Shown: one piece after another, positions 4,929 through 6,962 of the stretch
How positions within the stretch are numbered: the stretch's first letter is position 1
How the letters are laid out: each line of letters opens with the position of its first letter
From: Streptosporangiaceae bacterium
GTDB taxonomy: Bacteria > Actinomycetota > Actinomycetes > Streptosporangiales > Streptosporangiaceae
Assembly (NCBI GenBank): GCA_030040475.1
Contig: JASHTQ010000256.1
Coordinates: forward strand, 1 to 6,962
Reading direction: 5' to 3'
DNA length: 6,962 nucleotides
Notes under the pieces: generated by a model
Seen by the model: the letters and a program-made list of their open reading frames with translations, nothing else
Told to the model about the DNA's origin: nothing
Databases searched by the model: none
Position numbers and translations under genes: made by a program

Positions 4929-5915
4929 TTAGCGGGCGGCGAGTTCGGCGGATAGGGCGGCGGGCAGGTCCGGATGGCGGAACTCGTAGCCGGCGTCGAG
5001 CAGGCGCGTCGGGCGCACGCGGGCGCTGGTCAGCAGTTCGACGGAGGCCTCGCCCAGGGCCAGGCGCAGGACCGGGGCGGGGACGCGCAGCCAGCGGTGG
5101 TCGCGGCGGCCGACGGCTGCGGCCAGCGCGGCGCTGAACGCCGAGTTGGTGACGGGCTCCGGGGCGGTGAGGTTGACGGGGCCGCTGAGGTCCTTGCGGT
5201 CCAGCAGGAACCGGATCGCGGCGACCTCGTCGGACAGCGAGATCCAGCTCATCGCCTGGCTGCCCGAACCGAACCGTGGGCACAGGCCCCGCCTGGCCAG
5301 CGGGAGCATCCGGGCGAGCAGCCCGCCGTCAGGGGTGAGCACCAGCCCGCTGCGCGGGTGGACCACGCGGATGCCCGCCTCGGCGGCAGGCTCGGCCGCG
5401 GCCTCCCAGTCCCGCACGAGCCTGGCGAGGAACGTGGTCCCGGCCGGCGCGGACTCCTCGGCGTCGCTTCCGCCGGTGTCCCCGTACCAGCCGATGGCCG
5501 AGGCAGACACCAGCGTTGCGGGCCGCGGGTCAAGCCTGGCGAGGGCTCCCGCAAGCGCCCGGGTGCCGAGGACCCTGCTGGCCCTGATCTCCGCCTTGTA
5601 GCTGGCCGTCCAGCGGCGGCTGGCCACGCCGGCCCCGGCCAGGTGCACGCACGCGTCGAGCCCGCCGAGTTCGTCCGGCCGGGACGAGGCCCGGGGCGAG
5701 GACGAAGCCCGGGACGAGGACGAAGCCCGGGAGGACGAGGCAGCCGGAGCGGCGGGGCTGAGTCCCGCGTCGGCGGCGCGCGGATCCCAGCGGACCTCGT
5801 CGGCGGCCCGCGGCGGGCGGCGGACCAGCCTGACGACCTCGTGGCCATCCGCGCGCAGGCTGGCCACGAGCGCGCCGCCTATCAGCCCGGACGAACCGGT
5901 TACCGCGACCTTCAT
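4929..5915 (-). CDS. TIGR01777-family NAD(P)-binding epimerase (SDR39U1-like)
   Basis: The 328-residue product belongs to the atypical short-chain dehydrogenase/reductase group annotated as sugar-nucleotide epimerase TIGR01777; the true reaction is not established for most members. The N-terminal Rossmann fold starts at residue 2 with the dinucleotide motif TGSSGLIGG (6-14). Family signatures follow: VHLAGAGV (90-97), RWTASYKAEIRASRVLGTRAL (101-121), SASAIGWYGD (137-146), HPRSGLVLTPDGG (186-198) and MSWISLSDE (222-230). The C-terminal DUF1731-type end carries AGYEFRHPDLPAAL (308-321). It is about 25 residues longer than usual because of a Ser/Arg/Ala-rich insert at about 56-80. The ATG at 5915 has GGAGG three bases upstream. 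It follows the E2 frame by 41 bases on the same strand, the order seen in mycobacteria (dlaT then Rv2216), and probably shares its transcript. Confidence 0.95.
   Translation of the reverse strand: MKVAVTGSSGLIGGALVASLRADGHEVVRLVRRPPRAADEVRWDPRAADAGLSPAAPAASSSRASSSSRASSSPRASSRPDELGGLDACVHLAGAGVASRRWTASYKAEIRASRVLGTRALAGALARLDPRPATLVSASAIGWYGDTGGSDAEESAPAGTTFLARLVRDWEAAAEPAAEAGIRVVHPRSGLVLTPDGGLLARMLPLARRGLCPRFGSGSQAMSWISLSDEVAAIRFLLDRKDLSGPVNLTAPEPVTNSAFSAALAAAVGRRDHRWLRVPAPVLRLALGEASVELLTSARVRPTRLLDAGYEFRHPDLPAALSAELAAR
5690..5743. repeat. 18-base in-frame tandem repeat inside the epimerase gene
   Basis: Two near-identical 18-base units (5690-5707 and 5708-5725, consensus CCCGGGACGAGGACGAAG, one mismatch) are followed by a diverged third (5726-5743). 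A partial unit precedes them. On the coding strand they give six-residue Ser/Arg/Ala repeats at about residues 58-76. Being a multiple of three, copy-number changes would preserve the frame. Confidence 0.8.
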
Positions 5916-5956
5916 ATGCCTCCGCAGCCACCCCCGCGGCCGGAGCGCCCGGACGC

Positions 5957-6688
5957 CTACAGCCCCAGTTCCGCCTCGAACGAGCCTTCTTCCAGCCTGT
6001 TCTTGACCGTGGTGAGGAACCGGGCCGCGTCGGCGCCGTCGACGAGCCGGTGATCGTAGGTGAGCGCGAGATACACCATCGAGCGGACGGCGATCACCTC
6101 GCCGAGGGCGGGATCCTCCACCACCACGGGGCGCTTGACCACGGTGCCGGTGCCGAGGATGGCGACCTGCGGCTGGTTGATGATCGGCGTGTCGAACAGG
6201 GCGCCGCGGCTGCCCGTGTTGGTGAGCGTGAACGTCCCGCCCGCCAGCTCGTCCGGGCCGACCCGGCCGGATCGGGTGCGCTCCGCCAGATCGCCGATCT
6301 TGCGCGCGAGGCCGCCGATGTTGAGGTCACCCGCGTCGTGGATGACGGGCACCATCAGACCGCGCTCGGTGTCGACCGCGATGCCGAGGTGCTCGGTGTC
6401 GTGGTAGGTGACCTGGTCGCCGTCGATCACGGCGTTGAGCTTCGGGTGCACCTTCAGGGCCTCCATGGCGGCCTGCGCGAAGAACGGCAGGAAGGACAGC
6501 TTGACGCCCTCCCTTGCCTCGAAGTCGCGCTTGGCCCGCTCGCGCAGCCGCGCGATGGCCGTCACGTCCACCTCGACGACGGTGGTGAGCTGGGCGGAAA
6601 CCCGCAGCGACTCGACCATCCGCTGCGCTATCACCTGGCGCGGCCTGGACATCCGCTGGGTCGTGCCGCGCAGCGCGGAGGCGACCAC
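5957..6688 (-). CDS. sucB: E2 dihydrolipoamide acyltransferase, catalytic domain only (5' truncated)
   Basis: The frame encodes the C-terminal catalytic domain of the E2 component of a 2-oxoacid dehydrogenase complex (actinobacterial SucB/DlaT), which transfers acyl groups from lipoyl-lysine to CoA. From the GTG at 6688 it gives 243 residues, beginning near the domain's normal start ([19 protein letters not shown]). [15 protein letters not shown] (102-116), [20 protein letters not shown] (about 153-172) and the active-site DHRLVDG (212-218, His213 and Asp217) are intact. The lipoyl and E3-binding domains are missing. The same frame stays open upstream as an Ala/Pro linker ([16 protein letters not shown]), as in a normal E2, until a TGA at 6745-6743, where the sequence switches into another piece of E2 catalytic domain. 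The GTG has no ribosome-binding site, so this is probably the 3' half of a broken gene or of a misassembled intact one. A free catalytic domain could not carry lipoate itself. Confidence 0.8.
   Translation of the reverse strand: MVASALRGTTQRMSRPRQVIAQRMVESLRVSAQLTTVVEVDVTAIARLRERAKRDFEAREGVKLSFLPFFAQAAMEALKVHPKLNAVIDGDQVTYHDTEHLGIAVDTERGLMVPVIHDAGDLNIGGLARKIGDLAERTRSGRVGPDELAGGTFTLTNTGSRGALFDTPIINQPQVAILGTGTVVKRPVVVEDPALGEVIAVRSMVYLALTYDHRLVDGADAARFLTTVKNRLEEGSFEAELGL
6205..6442. repeat. Direct repeat, downstream copy (E2 duplication)
   Basis: This segment aligns without gaps to 6725-6962 at a constant offset of 520 bases. By hand count, 10 of the 212 positions in 6231-6442 differ, about 95% identity. 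Because 520 is not a multiple of three, the two copies are in different reading frames. Confidence 0.9.
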
Positions 6689-6723
6689 GGCCGGGCGGGC
6701 GGGCGCCGCGGCCGGCTGCGGGG

Positions 6724-6962
6724 CGGCGGCTGCCGGTGTTAGTCAGCGTGAACGTCCCGCCCGCCAGCTCGTCCGGGCCGACCCGGCCGGACCGGGTGCG
6801 CTCCGCCAGATCGCCGATCTTGCGCGCGAGGCCGCCGATGTTCAGGTCGCCCGCGTTGTGGATGACCGGCACCATCAGCCCGCGCTCGGTGTCGACCGCG
6901 ACGCCGAGGTGCTCGGTGTCGTGGTAGGTAACCTGGTCGCCGTCGATCACCGCATTGAGCTT
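6724..6962 (-). pseudogene. Second partial copy of the E2 catalytic domain, running off the window
   Basis: Read on the - strand from 6962, this encodes [20 protein letters not shown] onward through [17 protein letters not shown] to FTLTNTGSR, matching residues 84-161 of the neighbouring E2 frame. Only two residues differ (Ile/Val in GIAVDT, Asp/Asn in VIHDAG). After TGSR the homology stops abruptly and the sequence becomes the Ala/Pro linker DNA of the downstream copy in a different frame, so the catalytic His-Asp end is missing. Most base differences from the other copy are synonymous, meaning this piece came from a gene under selection. Its 5' part lies beyond the window. Confidence 0.65.
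6725..6962. repeat. Direct repeat, upstream copy (E2 duplication)
   Basis: This is the partner of 6205-6442. It extends exactly to the last base of the window, so the true length of the repeat is unknown. Its inner end lies at about 6724-6730, where GGCAGCCGC (coding Gly-Ser-Arg in one copy) coincides with the GCAGCCGCC Ala codons of the linker, a short shared sequence at the junction. Confidence 0.9.

Noticed and set aside
4974..6053. 359-codon open frame on the + strand opposite the epimerase and E2 end
   Set aside because: The translation is Gly/Arg/Ala/Pro-rich with no recognisable fold, and the opposite strand carries clear family signatures.
6327..6950. Single - strand frame crossing both E2 copies
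   Set aside because: It is E2-like only up to TGSR near 6724; beyond that it reads the downstream copy out of frame, giving Arg/Gly-rich nonsense, so it is not one real protein.

Overview
The window is high-GC DNA with strong G/C bias at third codon positions, actinobacterial alkyl-type redox genes aside, and one piece of gene order supports that: a 2-oxoacid dehydrogenase E2 (SucB/DlaT type) immediately followed by a TIGR01777-family epimerase, as in the mycobacterial dlaT-Rv2216-lipB-lipA neighbourhood. The order and the extremely biased codon usage suggest an actinomycete; I cannot name the genus.

Left part (1-3492, + strand). A coding-like scrap at the left edge is followed by a probably leaderless intradiol ring-cleavage dioxygenase of the hydroxyquinol 1,2-dioxygenase type (195-1064). 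About 250 bases of unusually structured DNA follow (1065-1314): four successive perfect-stem hairpins, the last of which buries the Shine-Dalgarno region and the start codon of the next gene. That gene (1315-3492) encodes a large polytopic family 2 glycosyltransferase with the D / DxD / TED / QxxRW signature of processive, cellulose synthase-like enzymes and a Ser/Thr/Pro repeat tail.

Middle part (3493-4871, + strand). Codon use becomes clearly less GC-rich here. After a 323-base gene-free stretch come two closely spaced unrecognised genes (3816-4397 and 4434-4871), each with a good ribosome-binding site and a non-ATG start (GTG, TTG). The first may be a PH/GRAM-like beta-rich protein; the second is a small, mostly helical soluble protein. 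They lie where lipB would be expected, so they look like an acquired two-gene cassette. The first gene has a sharp internal shift in codon bias.

Right part (4872-6962, - strand). The epimerase (4929-5915) converges on the unknown pair across a hairpin that could terminate both sides. It lies 41 bases downstream of an E2 catalytic-domain frame (5957-6688). The E2 gene is abnormal: it lacks lipoyl and E3-binding domains, and directly upstream, at a constant offset of 520 bases, a second roughly 95% identical piece of the same catalytic domain runs off the window edge. The two pieces are out of frame with each other, which indicates a partial duplication, a broken gene, or an assembly chimera at a repeat.

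The best candidates for something undescribed are the structured leader before the glycosyltransferase and the unknown two-gene pair. No mobile-element gene, CRISPR array, tRNA or rRNA was seen.
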